A DNA stretch of 64,000 nucleotides from Burkholderiaceae bacterium (GCA_004298905.1 SCTK01000014.1:1-64000), one strand, 5' to 3'. Shown: positions 29,499 through 39,272, counted from the stretch's first letter. Program-made: numbers and translations. Notes: generated by a model not told the origin, from the sequence alone.

Positions 29499-30446
29499 TT
29501 GACTTCTCTTTCCACACCTATCGATGTCGCCGTCGGCGTGCTGATCCAGCCGGATGGCCGCTTCCTGCTTGGGCAACGCCCGGCCGGCAAACCCTATGCC
29601 GGTTACTGGGAATTTCCCGGCGGAAAACTGGAAACTGGTGAAGATGTGTTCACCCCACTCAAACGCGAACTCCACGAAGAATTGGGGCTGGACATCGCGC
29701 ACGCCAACCCGTGGGTCACGCGCGTGTTCACCTATCCGCATGCCACCGTGCGCCTGCATTTCTGGCGCGTAACCCACTGGCAAGGCACACCGCACGGGCG
29801 CGAGAATCAAGCCTTTGATTGGTTCGATTTGAACCATGTGAGCGCGACCCCGCTGCTCCCTGCGACTGTGCCGGTGTTGCGCTGGCTGGCACTGCCGCCG
29901 CTGCTTGCCCTCTCCGCTGCGGAACATCTGGGCAGCGCAGAATTTCTGCGCCGCTTGCGCCTGCGAGTGGAAAACGAAACCTTGCCGCTCCTGCAATTAC
30001 GCGAGAAAAATCTCGACGCAAAAAACTTTGCCGCCCTGTTCCGTGAAGTGCGTGCCATCACGCGCGACAGCCAAACCTGCTTGCTGGTCAATAGCCATCA
30101 TCCGCGTGAGTATTGGGAACAGGCCGACGGCGTGCATCTGACCGCAGCGGATTTGGCGACAACGCAACAACGTCCTGACCTGCCGTGGGTAGGCGCATCG
30201 ATTCACTCCACTTCAGAATTGGTGCAAGCCGCTGATCTCGGCTGCGATTTTGCTGTGCTGGGCAGTGTCAACCCAACGGCGAGCCACCCGGATCAAAAGC
30301 CGCTGGGTTGGGCCAATTGGCGCGCGCTTGCAGCGCCGTGCGCGGTGCCGGTCTATGCGATTGGGGGTTTGGGTGCGAGTGACTTGAGGGTTGCGCAACA
30401 ACACGGTGCGCATGGCATCGCCGCCATTACATCTGCCTGGGATTAA
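29499..30446 (+). CDS. Nudix hydrolase fused to a ThiE-like domain
   Basis: The N-terminal 130 residues are a MutT-type Nudix domain with a perfect box GX5EX7REUXEEXGU at residues 42-64. MutT enzymes hydrolyse oxidised dGTP. The C-terminal part (about 135-315) resembles thiamine phosphate synthase, with ANDGVHL-like QADGVHLTAADL, DFAVLGSVNPTASHP and VYAIGGLGASDL. This fusion is seen in other betaproteobacteria; the function of the second domain is unproven. No ATG lies in frame near the domain start. The best start is TTG at 29499, directly after an inverted repeat and without a good ribosome-binding site. Confidence 0.88.
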   Translation: MTSLSTPIDVAVGVLIQPDGRFLLGQRPAGKPYAGYWEFPGGKLETGEDVFTPLKRELHEELGLDIAHANPWVTRVFTYPHATVRLHFWRVTHWQGTPHGRENQAFDWFDLNHVSATPLLPATVPVLRWLALPPLLALSAAEHLGSAEFLRRLRLRVENETLPLLQLREKNLDAKNFAALFREVRAITRDSQTCLLVNSHHPREYWEQADGVHLTAADLATTQQRPDLPWVGASIHSTSELVQAADLGCDFAVLGSVNPTASHPDQKPLGWANWRALAAPCAVPVYAIGGLGASDLRVAQQHGAHGIAAITSAWD

Positions 30447-30468
30447 CCAGCGACTTAACCAACGACTT

Positions 30469-30558
30469 GGCGCTGGTTTTATAGCGCCTAGTCGGCTGGC
30501 TATGCAACGCATTGGCGCAGGTCTTATCGCGCCTAGTCGAATGGCTATACAGCGTATT
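30469..30558. repeat. Two tandem 45-base repeats
   Basis: Units 30469-30513 and 30514-30558 align without gaps at about 80 percent identity. Each starts with a small hairpin of ggcgc and gcgcc around ggttttat or ggtcttat, followed by the shared cctagtcg. They lie between the convergent Nudix/ThiE-like gene and yacG and may act as terminators. The unit length is a multiple of three, but no supported coding frame spans them. Confidence 0.75.
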
Positions 30559-30562
30559 GAAT

Positions 30563-30757
30563 TTATTGCGGCGGCAGACCGTCGGGTAAGGCATCCTCTT
30601 CATTCGGGGACAACGGCGTCGCAATCACATATTCCCCCGCAGCCCAGGCACCCAGATCGATCTGTTTGCAACGCGCGCTGCAAAAAGGTCGGTAGCGATT
30701 CTCTTCCTTCCACTCCACGGCTTGGGTGCAGGTCGGACAGTTGACGGTCACACTCAT
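30563..30757 (-). CDS. yacG: DNA gyrase inhibitor YacG
   Basis: A 64-residue zinc protein that in E. coli binds and inhibits GyrB. The four cysteines are C7 and C10 (NCPTC) and C26 and C30 (FCSARC). The segment [16 protein letters not shown] that follows is typical. The ATG at 30757 overlaps the zapD stop as ATGA, which decides the start over the ATG three codons upstream. It is the last gene of the pilB-pilC-pilD-coaE-zapD-yacG series. Confidence 0.93.
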   Translation of the reverse strand: MSVTVNCPTCTQAVEWKEENRYRPFCSARCKQIDLGAWAAGEYVIATPLSPNEEDALPDGLPPQ

Positions 30758-31509
30758 AAATTGCACAGCGTCAGTTCAAAGGGAATATCGCGCTCGACCG
30801 TCTTCGCTTTCGCACCACCCTCCAGCCGGGTGAAACGAATCCACAGCATGTATTTGTTGGCGCTGATTTCAGGAATCGCATCCTGTTCCTCGGCGATCCG
30901 CACCTGCAGCATGTGATAGTGCTTGCCGCCGAGCATTTGCTGATAGCCGCCCTGTGCGGCGATGATCGGATGCTTTTGCCCACTCTCGCGCAACAGGTGC
31001 AGCACCATCGCCATCGCATCGCGCAGGGGCAGCATCGGCGCCACCCACGCATCAAGATCAGCCTTGCGCTTCTCGCATGATTTCTGCTGCCAGGCATAGT
31101 AGGAGGGCAAATCGAATTCACACGCGCCGCCGGGAATGATGGTGCGGCTGCGCACATTCATCAGCCATTCATTGTCGCGCAGTGTCTGGCCGGGTTTGCC
31201 CTGGGTACGTGTCAGTGCTTGCTGAATGCGCTCGATTTTTCCCAGCACCTCGGTGAGCGCTTCTTCCGAAATATCTGGATTGCTGCGAAATGCCATCAAC
31301 ACATGCCGCTGCCGTTCCAGCTCTTGCAGCAGATCTGCCTTCAGATCGGCGCGGCCAGCGACGTCGAGAATCTCGAACAAGGTCACCAACGCCGTGTGGT
31401 GCATGTACGCGTTTGTCCCTTCAACAAAGTAGCCAAACTTGTCGAACAGGTCTTCCAGACGCAGCAGTGTGCGGATGCGTTCGTTGAAGGGATATTCGTA
31501 GAGAATCAA
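30754..31509 (-). CDS. zapD: Cell division protein ZapD
   Basis: ZapD bundles FtsZ filaments at the division ring. The 251-residue sequence begins [20 protein letters not shown], contains [19 protein letters not shown] and ends [20 protein letters not shown], matching the family from end to end. The start is TTG at 31509 with gagg eight bases upstream. No ATG or GTG gives the conserved N-terminus. It lies 91 bases after coaE. Confidence 0.94.
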   Translation of the reverse strand: MILYEYPFNERIRTLLRLEDLFDKFGYFVEGTNAYMHHTALVTLFEILDVAGRADLKADLLQELERQRHVLMAFRSNPDISEEALTEVLGKIERIQQALTRTQGKPGQTLRDNEWLMNVRSRTIIPGGACEFDLPSYYAWQQKSCEKRKADLDAWVAPMLPLRDAMAMVLHLLRESGQKHPIIAAQGGYQQMLGGKHYHMLQVRIAEEQDAIPEISANKYMLWIRFTRLEGGAKAKTVERDIPFELTLCNL

Positions 31510-31600
31510 AACCAGTGCCTCGGGTCAGGATCGCGATTGCGATCTGCAAGGCGTGATTCTGAACCATGCGGGATCGATTGACAATCGAGGGGGCGTGGAC

Positions 31601-32218
31601 CTAGCGGCCGATGGTGCGCAGGTTGGCGGCGTAAGCCAGATAACGTAAATGCAAGTGCTCGACTTGCGGTTCCAGATCGGCGAGGGCGCCACTGTTGTCA
31701 ATGATGTCGTCGGCGGCAGCCAGACGTACCTCGCGACTCACTTGCGCTGCCAGCACCGCCTGCACTTGCGCCTGCGGCCAGCCGTTTCTGGCCACGACAC
31801 GGGCGATTTGCGCGTCTTCGGGACAATCCACCACGGCAATGCGATCCACGCGCTCTTTCCAGCCACCGTGTTCGATCAGCAAGGGCACCACCACGACTGC
31901 GTAGGATGCGCTGCTGCGCGCGATTTCCTGACGTGCCTGTACATCGATCAGCGGGTGGAGAATTTGTTCAAGTTGCTTGCGCGCGCCCGCATCGCCAAAG
32001 ATCTGTGCGCGCATGCGATCACGATCCAGTGCGCCCTCGGCGGTCAACACGTGCTTGCCGAAACGCTGGACGATGGCATCGATGGCCGCGCCTTGCGGCG
32101 CCGTCAATTGATGCGCAATCCGGTCGGTATCGACAATCTCCGCGCCGTGTGTGCGAAACAATTCTGCCACCAGCGATTTGCCGCTGCCGATGCCCCCGGT
32201 CAAGCCAACCAGAAACAT
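31601..32218 (-). CDS. coaE: Dephospho-CoA kinase
   Basis: CoaE performs the last step of coenzyme A synthesis. The P-loop is GGIGSGKS at residues 8-15. DTDRIAHQLTAPQGAA, HPLIDVQARQEI and VVVVPLLIEHGGW are the CoA-binding and lid features. The length is 205 residues. The ATG at 32218 shares its A with the pilD stop (TGATG), a tight coupling seen across betaproteobacteria. The frame extends upstream to 32581 only as a shadow within pilD. Confidence 0.95.
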   Translation of the reverse strand: MFLVGLTGGIGSGKSLVAELFRTHGAEIVDTDRIAHQLTAPQGAAIDAIVQRFGKHVLTAEGALDRDRMRAQIFGDAGARKQLEQILHPLIDVQARQEIARSSASYAVVVVPLLIEHGGWKERVDRIAVVDCPEDAQIARVVARNGWPQAQVQAVLAAQVSREVRLAAADDIIDNSGALADLEPQVEHLHLRYLAYAANLRTIGR

Positions 32219-33087
32219 CAGAACAACCACTGGTTGATGTGCGCGCCGTAAAACAGCGCCAGCACACCACCCAGTGCCAGATAGGGGCCGAAGGGAATTT
32301 GTACGCCGCGTTGTTGACGGCCGGTGACGATGAGCAGGATGCCGATCACCGCGCCCGCAATGGACGAGATCAGGATGATGGGCAGCAGCATTTTCCAACC
32401 CAGCCAGGCGCCCAGCGCGGCCAGCAATTTGAAGTCGCCATAGCCCATGCCTTCCTTGCCGGTGGTGAGCTTGAACAGCCAGTACACCGACCACAACGAG
32501 AGGTACCCTGCCATCGCCCCAATCACCGCTTCCTGCAGCGGCACAAAAACACTGAATAGATTTAACAGCAGGCCCAGCCACAGCAAGGGCAGCGTCAAGT
32601 TATCGGGCAGGAATTGCGTATCGGCATCGATGAAGGTGAGCGCGATCAGCAGATAGAGCAACGCCAAGGCGCCGGCAAGCGGCCAGCCGAAACCGAAATG
32701 CCAGGCCGCGATGACACTCAATCCCGCTGTCAACAATTCCACCAGCGGGTAACGCAGACTGATCGGTGTTTTACACTGCGCACAGCGTCCGCGCAACAGC
32801 AGATAGCTCAGGAGGGGAATGTTGTGCCAGACCTTGATGGACGTGCCGCACTTCGGGCAGGCGGAGGGCGGGTGGCTCAGACTGAGCGGAGTAATTTCCG
32901 GCGCGGGGACTTGCAAGAGCTCGGCGCAATCGCAACGCCATTGCGCATCAAGCATGCGCGGCAGACGGGCGATTACGACGTTGAGAAAACTGCCGAAACA
33001 CAGACCCACCACCAAGCTCAACGGCAGCAACGCGCTAGGTTCCTGCATGACCAGCCGCAGGCTGGCAAGCGTTTCGCCCAGCATCAA
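32218..33087 (-). CDS. pilD: Type IV prepilin peptidase / methyltransferase
   Basis: PilD cleaves the leader of type IV prepilins and N-methylates the new terminus in the inner membrane. The 289-residue protein has the zinc-like cysteines C77, C80, C102 and C105 (CPKC, CAQC) of the cytoplasmic methylase domain. The aspartates of the A24 peptidase are in FIDADTQFLPD and GMGYGDFKLL. Seven or eight hydrophobic segments are visible. It overlaps pilC by four bases. Confidence 0.95.
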   Translation of the reverse strand: MMLGETLASLRLVMQEPSALLPLSLVVGLCFGSFLNVVIARLPRMLDAQWRCDCAELLQVPAPEITPLSLSHPPSACPKCGTSIKVWHNIPLLSYLLLRGRCAQCKTPISLRYPLVELLTAGLSVIAAWHFGFGWPLAGALALLYLLIALTFIDADTQFLPDNLTLPLLWLGLLLNLFSVFVPLQEAVIGAMAGYLSLWSVYWLFKLTTGKEGMGYGDFKLLAALGAWLGWKMLLPIILISSIAGAVIGILLIVTGRQQRGVQIPFGPYLALGGVLALFYGAHINQWLF

Positions 33088-34310
33088 ACCACCGAACCCA
33101 GTTTGAAGATGGGCAAATACATGGCGACCACCAGTCCGCCGATGATGACGCCCAACACCACCATGATGACCGGTTCCATCAAGCTGGACAGCGCCTTGAC
33201 CATCTCGTCCACCTCGGCCTCATAGAAATCGGCGACCTTGCCCAGCATGTGGTCGAGCGAACCGGATTCTTCACCGATGGCGGTCATCTGCGTCACCATA
33301 TTGGGAAACACATTGGCTTCCTGCATCGAGGCGGTCAAGCTGGAACCGGTGCTCACCTGCATCTGGATTTTCTTGGTGGCTTCGACATAGACCTGGTTAC
33401 CGGACGCACCGCCGACTGAATCGAGCGCCTCGACCAGCGGCACACCGGCGGCAAACATGGTTGCCAGGGTACGCGTCCAGCGCGCAATGGTGGCCTTGCG
33501 AATCAGCTCGCCGAACACTGGCATGCGCAACAACCAGCGATCCATCGTGTGGCGAAATTTGATTGAACGCCGCCAGGATTGCACCGTGAAATAAAGGGCG
33601 GCGCCAACACCAAAGAAAACCACATACCAGTATTTGACGAAGAAATCGGAAACCGCGATCACCACCAGCGTTGGGCCGGGCAGGTCGGCACCGAAACTGG
33701 TGAACACCTGCTTGAATGCCGGCACCACCCAAATCATGATCACCGCTACGATAATGAAAGCGACCACGATTACGGCGGTCGGATAGAACAGCGCACCCTT
33801 GACCTTGGACTTGATGGCCTGGGTTTTTTCCATATAGGTGGCCAGACGATCGAGCAAGGTATCGAGTATCCCTGCCTGTTCCCCCGCCGCAATCAAGTTG
33901 CAAAACAGCGCATTGAAATACAAGGGATATTTGCGGAAGGCCTGGCTCATGCTGCTGCCGGTTTCGATATCGCCACGGATATCGTTCAGCAACTTGGTCA
34001 TGGAAGGATTGCTGTGCCCCTTGGCCACGATATCGAACGACTGCAGCAGTGGCACGCCGGATTTCATCATGGTTGCCATCTGGCGCGCAAAAATCGTGAT
34101 GTCCTTGTCGGTGATCTTGCGGCCACCCCGCGTACTCTGTTTCTTGACCTTGGCCTGCATGACACCTTGACGACGCAGGGTAGACAACACGATGTTAACT
34201 CCGCCCGCCCGCATCTCGCCCTTGACAATCTTGCCGCCCTTGTCGCGCCCTTCCCAGGAAAAATTGAATTCCTTGGCGCGTTGCTTTACCACCTTGGTAG
34301 CCGTAGCCAT
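33084..34310 (-). CDS. pilC: Type IV pilus platform protein PilC
   Basis: PilC is the inner-membrane platform that couples the PilB motor to pilin insertion. The 408-residue protein contains two T2SF domains. The first has FARQMATMMKSGVPLLQSFD and the second has WTRTLATMFAAGVPLVEALD, each followed by hydrophobic segments at about 170-200, 220-240 and 380-400. The N-terminal FSWEGRDKGGKIVKGEM is characteristic. It follows pilB by 46 bases. Confidence 0.95.
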   Translation of the reverse strand: MATATKVVKQRAKEFNFSWEGRDKGGKIVKGEMRAGGVNIVLSTLRRQGVMQAKVKKQSTRGGRKITDKDITIFARQMATMMKSGVPLLQSFDIVAKGHSNPSMTKLLNDIRGDIETGSSMSQAFRKYPLYFNALFCNLIAAGEQAGILDTLLDRLATYMEKTQAIKSKVKGALFYPTAVIVVAFIIVAVIMIWVVPAFKQVFTSFGADLPGPTLVVIAVSDFFVKYWYVVFFGVGAALYFTVQSWRRSIKFRHTMDRWLLRMPVFGELIRKATIARWTRTLATMFAAGVPLVEALDSVGGASGNQVYVEATKKIQMQVSTGSSLTASMQEANVFPNMVTQMTAIGEESGSLDHMLGKVADFYEAEVDEMVKALSSLMEPVIMVVLGVIIGGLVVAMYLPIFKLGSVV

Positions 34311-34356
34311 GCCTTCCTCCGCTTCCTATTCTGACCGTGCCGCTTGCGCACCACAC

Positions 34357-36087
34357 TCATTCATTGGTGCAACTCAGCACTTCCTCGATCGAAGTCAATC
34401 CCTGCTTGACCTTGAGCAGCCCGGACTGACGCAAATCCTTGACGCCTTCTTTCTGCGCCTGGGTAGCAATCTGCAGCGCATTGCCATGTTCCAGGATGAT
34501 GCGTTGAATGGCATCGGTAATCGGCATCACTTGATAAATCCCGACCCGCCCCTTGTAACCGCTGCCACCGCAACGCTCGCAGCCCACCGGCCGGTAGGGT
34601 TGCCAAGAACCATCCAGGTCGCGTTCTTGAAAACCAGCATCAAGTAAGGCTTGGTCACTCACTTGCAAAGGCTGTTTGCAGGAACACAAGCGGCGCGCCA
34701 GCCGTTGTGCCGTAATCAAAATCACGCTAGCAGCGATGTTGAAGGCGGGCACACCCATATTCAGCATCCGCGTCAACGTGGTCGGCGCATCGTTGGTATG
34801 CAGGGTAGAAAATACCATGTGGCCGGTTTGCGCTGCCTTGATCGAAATATCTGCCGTTTCCAGATCGCGAATTTCGCCCACCATGATGACATCGGGATCC
34901 TGCCGCAGAAACGCCTTGAGCGCAGCAGCAAAAGTCAGCCCGGCTTTTTCGTTGACATTGACTTGATTGACACCGGGCAAGTTGATCTCAGCCGGATCTT
35001 CGGCGGTCGAAATATTGATGCCAGGCTCGTTCAAAATATTCAGACAGGTATACAGCGACACCGTCTTGCCACTGCCGGTCGGGCCTGTCACCAGCACCAT
35101 GCCGTAGGGACGGCGCACGGCATCCAGCAGAACCTGCTTTTGTTCCGGCTCGTAGCCGAGCGCTTCAATACCCATCTTGGCGGCGGCCGGATCGAGAATC
35201 CGCATCACGATTTTTTCACCAAACAGGGTCGGCAAGGTGCTGACGCGAAAGTCGATGGCGCGCGATTGCGACAGCGCCAGTTTCATGCGGCCATCCTGCG
35301 GCACGCGCTTTTCCGAAATATCGAGTTTCGAGATCACCTTGATGCGCGACGCCAGCTTGTCCTTGATCACCAGCGGCGGCTGCGCCACCTCGCGCAAGAC
35401 ACCGTCGATGCGCAAACGGATGCGGTAAAACTTCTCGAACGGTTCGAAGTGCAGATCGGAGGCGCCCTGGTTGATCGCATCCAGCAAGATCTTTTGCAGA
35501 AACTTGACGACCGGCGCGTCGTCGACATCGGCGGTATCGGTCGGCGCCTGCTCTTCCTCCATCGGCATGTCGAGACTGAAATCGTCGCCGATCAGGCTAT
35601 CCAGATTTTGTTCCGCCGTTTGCCCCAGCTTCTCGACAACAACCATTAGCTTCTTGTGTTCGACCACAATCGGGTCGACCGCGAGCTGGGTCTGGAACTT
35701 GATTTTCTCCAGCGCCTGCGCATTGGTCGGATCGGACATCATCACGGCCAGGCGGTTGCCGCGTTTGTTCAAGGCCACCACGCGCAACTGCATCACCAGC
35801 TTGGGATCGATCAGATTGGTCGGCAGCAATTCAACCAGCACCGCATTCAGATCCAGCAGCGGATAGCCGAAGGTGTTCGAAATCACCCGTGCAATTTCAG
35901 CATCGTTGACCTTGCCTTGAAGGAACAATTCATCGGTAAAGGATTGCTTGCTGACCGCAGCCTGCTTGTTGAGCGCCTCGGCTTCGGCCGCAGTCAGCAG
36001 TGTCTGCTGCACCAAGGTTCGCGCCAGCGGCGGCAAGGGTGCGCCAGCGCTGGGCGAAGAAGATGCGGGAGGAGCCGTCACTGCCAT
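34357..36087 (-). CDS. pilB: Type IV pilus assembly ATPase PilB
   Basis: PilB is the extension motor of type IV pili. The 576-residue protein has an N-terminal MshEN-like domain (about residues 20-150), the GspE core with Walker A GPTGSGKT (335-342), and FLRQDPDVIMVGEIRDLETA for Walker B. GHMVFSTLHTNDAPTTLTR follows. The zinc-binding cysteines are in CSCKQP and CERCGGSGYKGR. It is the first gene of the pilB-pilC-pilD cluster. No pilin gene is present in the window. Confidence 0.96.
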   Translation of the reverse strand: MAVTAPPASSSPSAGAPLPPLARTLVQQTLLTAAEAEALNKQAAVSKQSFTDELFLQGKVNDAEIARVISNTFGYPLLDLNAVLVELLPTNLIDPKLVMQLRVVALNKRGNRLAVMMSDPTNAQALEKIKFQTQLAVDPIVVEHKKLMVVVEKLGQTAEQNLDSLIGDDFSLDMPMEEEQAPTDTADVDDAPVVKFLQKILLDAINQGASDLHFEPFEKFYRIRLRIDGVLREVAQPPLVIKDKLASRIKVISKLDISEKRVPQDGRMKLALSQSRAIDFRVSTLPTLFGEKIVMRILDPAAAKMGIEALGYEPEQKQVLLDAVRRPYGMVLVTGPTGSGKTVSLYTCLNILNEPGINISTAEDPAEINLPGVNQVNVNEKAGLTFAAALKAFLRQDPDVIMVGEIRDLETADISIKAAQTGHMVFSTLHTNDAPTTLTRMLNMGVPAFNIAASVILITAQRLARRLCSCKQPLQVSDQALLDAGFQERDLDGSWQPYRPVGCERCGGSGYKGRVGIYQVMPITDAIQRIILEHGNALQIATQAQKEGVKDLRQSGLLKVKQGLTSIEEVLSCTNE

Positions 36088-36348
36088 AGGGTCAAATCAT
36101 GAGACACGCGTGTAAATAAACCACGTAGTCTATTGATGTCAAAAAGGAAATTGATAATGCCTGCCCACGCCTTGTTTGTAAAGGGTTGGGGCTCGCCAAA
36201 GCGGCCGCTGTGGTCAAAAATGGACGGCTCAGCCCCATTGGGTGTTATCGGCCGCGCCATGAAAATCCTGAGCATACTTCAGCGTGGTTTGATTTTCGGC
36301 TATGCTCGCTAGATCGTCCAAAAATCATCGCCCAAATCCTCTCGCATC

Positions 36349-37878
36349 ATGGCCCACAAGAAAACCGATTATCTGAAGCAAATTCTCAACGCTCGGGTCT
36401 ACGACGTGGCGCAGGAAACACCGCTCGAACCGGCGCGCAGCCTGTCGGCGCGCATCCACAACACCGTGCTGCTCAAACGCGAAGACATGCAGCCGGTGTT
36501 TTCCTTCAAGTTGCGCGGCGCCTACAACAAGATGGCGCATCTGGACGCGGCCCAACTCAAACGCGGCGTGATCTGCGCTTCCGCCGGCAACCATGCGCAA
36601 GGCGTGGCGCTCGGCGCGCACAAATTGCAAACCACGGCCGTGATCGTGATGCCCACCACGACCCCACAAGTCAAGATCGATGCGGTGCGGCACTTCGGCG
36701 GCCGCCATGTCGAAGTCGTGCTGCACGGGGAAAGTTACAGCGATGCCTATCAATATGCGCTGGCGCTGGAAAAAAAGCGCGGTCTGACCTTCGTCCATCC
36801 CTTCGACGATCCGCTGGTGATCGCCGGTCAGGGCACGGTGGCGATGGAAATCCTGCGCCAGCATCAAGGGCCGATCCATGCCATCTTCGTCGCCATCGGC
36901 GGCGGCGGACTGATCTCCGGCGTGGCTGCCTACGTCAAAGCCTTGCGGCCCGAGATCAAGGTCATCGGCGTACAGATGAGCGATTCCGACGCGATGATCC
37001 GTTCCGTGCAAAACGGCAAACGGGTGCAACTGCCCGATGTCGGCCTGTTCTCCGACGGCACCGCCGTCAAAATGGTCGGCACGGAAACCTTCCGCCTGTG
37101 CAAGCAATATGTCGACGACTATGTGCGCGTCGACACCGATGCCACCTGCGCCGCCATCAAGGATGTATTTCAGGACACGCGCACGGTGATGGAACCGGCC
37201 GGCGCACTGGCGATTGCCGGTGCCAAGGCCTACGCCGCCAAGCACAAGCTCAAGGGCGCGACGCTGGTGGCGATCGCCTGCGGCGCCAACATGAATTTCG
37301 ACCGCCTGCGTTTCGTGGCTGAACGCGCCGAAATCGGCGAACAACGCGAAGCCGTGCTCGCCGTCAGCCTGCCGGAAGCACGCGGCAGCTTCCGCAAATT
37401 CTGCGAACTGCTCGGCCCGCGCAACATCACCGAATTCAACTACCGCATTGCGGATGCAAAAGAAGCGCATCTCTTTGTCGGCGTGCAAATCCAGAAAGCC
37501 GACGAAGCAGGCAAGATCGCCGCCGCCTTCAAGCGGCAGGGCTTCAAGACGCTCAACCTGACTGATGACGAGTTGGCCAAGCAGCACATCCGCCATCTGG
37601 TCGGCGGCCATTCGCCGCTGGCGAAAAATGAATTGCTGTACCGCTTCGAATTCCCGGAACGTCCCGGCGCCTTGATGCGTTTCCTCTCGCGCATGCACCC
37701 CAACTGGAACATCAGCCTGTTCCACTACCGCAACCAGGGTGCCGACTATGGCCGCATTCTGGTGGGCATTCAAGTCCCGCAAAATGAAGAGAAGGCCTTC
37801 AAGGTTTTTCTGCAGGCGCTTGGTTATCGCTACTGGGATGAGAGCAACAATCCAGCGTATAAATTGTTCCTCGGGTAA
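36349..37878 (+). CDS. ilvA: Threonine ammonia-lyase, biosynthetic
   Basis: IlvA deaminates threonine to 2-oxobutyrate, the entry to isoleucine. The PLP lysine is K54 in FSFKLRGAYNKM, and the phosphate loop is AIGGGGLISGVAAY. Two ACT-like regulatory domains occupy about residues 330-505, as in the long feedback-inhibited form. The length of 509 residues fits. It is a single gene, divergent from pilB across 261 bases in which I see no other feature, and it is followed by a perfect 33-base inverted repeat. Confidence 0.96.
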   Translation: MAHKKTDYLKQILNARVYDVAQETPLEPARSLSARIHNTVLLKREDMQPVFSFKLRGAYNKMAHLDAAQLKRGVICASAGNHAQGVALGAHKLQTTAVIVMPTTTPQVKIDAVRHFGGRHVEVVLHGESYSDAYQYALALEKKRGLTFVHPFDDPLVIAGQGTVAMEILRQHQGPIHAIFVAIGGGGLISGVAAYVKALRPEIKVIGVQMSDSDAMIRSVQNGKRVQLPDVGLFSDGTAVKMVGTETFRLCKQYVDDYVRVDTDATCAAIKDVFQDTRTVMEPAGALAIAGAKAYAAKHKLKGATLVAIACGANMNFDRLRFVAERAEIGEQREAVLAVSLPEARGSFRKFCELLGPRNITEFNYRIADAKEAHLFVGVQIQKADEAGKIAAAFKRQGFKTLNLTDDELAKQHIRHLVGGHSPLAKNELLYRFEFPERPGALMRFLSRMHPNWNISLFHYRNQGADYGRILVGIQVPQNEEKAFKVFLQALGYRYWDESNNPAYKLFLG

Positions 37879-37885
37879 AAACAAG

Positions 37886-37959
37886 GCTAACCGCAGAGAC
37901 GCAGAGGGCGCAGAGAAATCTTGTGTTTTCTCTGCGCCCTCTGCGTCTCTGCGGTTAGC
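37886..37959. repeat. Perfect 33-base inverted repeat, cgcagagacgcagag family
   Basis: Bases 37886-37918 are the exact reverse complement of 37927-37959, around an eight-base loop. The arm starts gctaaccgcagagacgcag. The element fills the gap between the convergent ilvA and ttcA genes and would form a very stable hairpin terminating both. A diverged copy lies at 29411-29487. Confidence 0.95.
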
Positions 37960-37965
37960 GCTTTT

Positions 37966-38871
37966 TTATTCTTCCATATCGAAAAACCTGATCTGATTAC
38001 CAACGGGTGGCGCGCACGGTTCTTCGTCGAACGCAATATCGCCGTCAGCATCAACCTCACCCGTCGCCTGCAAGCCCTTGAAGTCGAACAGCCCGGCATC
38101 CATCAAATGCGAGGGCACCACGCGCGTCAGGGCGTTGAACATGGTTTCAATCCGCCCTGGATATTTCTTTTCCCAGTCGTTCAGCCAGCGTTTCACTTCC
38201 TGACGTTTCAGATTCTCCTGACTGCCGCACAGATTGCAGGGAATGATGGGAAATTGTTTCACTTCCGCATAGCGCACCAGATCGTCCTCCTTCACATAGG
38301 CGAGCGGGCGGATCACGATATGTTTGCCGTCGTCGCTCACCAGCTTGGGTGGCATGCCCTTGAGTTTGCCGCCGTAGAACATGTTGAGGAAGAAGGTGCC
38401 GAGAATGTCGTCGCGGTGATGTCCCAGCGCAATCTTGGTCGCACCCAATTCCGTGGCCACGCGATACAGAATGCCGCGCCGCAAGCGCGAACACAGCGAG
38501 CACAGCGTCTTGCCTTCGGGAATCACGCGCGTAACAATGGAATAGGTGTCCTGTTCTTCAATGTGAAAAGGCACGCCCAGCCCGGTCAGATATTCTGGCA
38601 GCACGTGTTCGGGAAAGCCGGGCTGCTTCTGATCGAGATTAACCGCCACGATGTCGAATTCAATCGGCGCGCGTTCGCGCAATTTCAGCAGCACATCCAG
38701 CATCGCATAGCTGTCCTTGCCGCCCGACAGGCAAACCATTACCTTGTCGCCGTCCTCGATCATGTTGAAATCGGCAATCGCCTGCCCGACCTGGCGGCAC
38801 AACCGCTTTTCCAGCTTGTTGTTTTCGAACGCGATCTTTTCCGCGCGCTTGTGATCGACCACGGTGTTCAT
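37966..38871 (-). CDS. ttcA: tRNA 2-thiocytidine biosynthesis protein TtcA
   Basis: TtcA thiolates cytidine 32 of certain tRNAs using ATP and an iron-sulfur cluster. The PP-loop is SGGKDS at residues 49-54. The paired cysteines C124 and C127 ([12 protein letters not shown]) and [12 protein letters not shown] downstream match the family. The length of 301 residues is normal. It overlaps folB by four bases. The arrangement folB-ttcA is common in betaproteobacteria. Confidence 0.96.
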   Translation of the reverse strand: MNTVVDHKRAEKIAFENNKLEKRLCRQVGQAIADFNMIEDGDKVMVCLSGGKDSYAMLDVLLKLRERAPIEFDIVAVNLDQKQPGFPEHVLPEYLTGLGVPFHIEEQDTYSIVTRVIPEGKTLCSLCSRLRRGILYRVATELGATKIALGHHRDDILGTFFLNMFYGGKLKGMPPKLVSDDGKHIVIRPLAYVKEDDLVRYAEVKQFPIIPCNLCGSQENLKRQEVKRWLNDWEKKYPGRIETMFNALTRVVPSHLMDAGLFDFKGLQATGEVDADGDIAFDEEPCAPPVGNQIRFFDMEE

Positions 38872-39272
38872 GCGGGTGCACCTGCCTTGACGTGAAACAC
38901 TTCCACGCCGACCGCTTCGCTGTCGGGATAGATGTCCGGCTTCTCGGTGGATACGCGTACCGCAAATACATGTTCATGCGCCAGCAGAATGCGCGCGATA
39001 TCGTCGCACAACGTTTCCTGCAAATTGATATGACCCTGCGCGATGCGCTGATCAATTGTGCTGCGCATGAAATCGTAGTCCAGCACTTCATGAATATTGT
39101 CGTGCGTGGGCGTACACAGGCTCAGCGGCACAAACAAATCGACATTGATCAGAATGCGCTGGGCGCCATTCTTTTCACAATCGTGGATACCGATATTCGC
39201 GGCGACGACATAGTTGCGCAAAAAAATGCGGCGGCAATGGAGCAATTGCGGGTGGGTTAATGCAGTGGGCAT
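38868..39272 (-). CDS. folB: Dihydroneopterin aldolase
   Basis: FolB converts dihydroneopterin to 6-hydroxymethyl-dihydropterin in folate synthesis. The 134-residue protein has the family core [20 protein letters not shown] with the catalytic-region glutamate and lysine, then [14 protein letters not shown] and [20 protein letters not shown]. It overlaps ttcA by four bases and lies three bases after an SDR gene. That neighbour resembles pteridine reductases, which strengthens the pterin context. Confidence 0.93.
   Translation of the reverse strand: MPTALTHPQLLHCRRIFLRNYVVAANIGIHDCEKNGAQRILINVDLFVPLSLCTPTHDNIHEVLDYDFMRSTIDQRIAQGHINLQETLCDDIARILLAHEHVFAVRVSTEKPDIYPDSEAVGVEVFHVKAGAPA

Noticed and set aside
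36325-37884. 519-codon minus-strand frame opposite ilvA
   Set aside because: Shadow of ilvA; composition is histidine- and aspartate-rich as expected from antisense translation.
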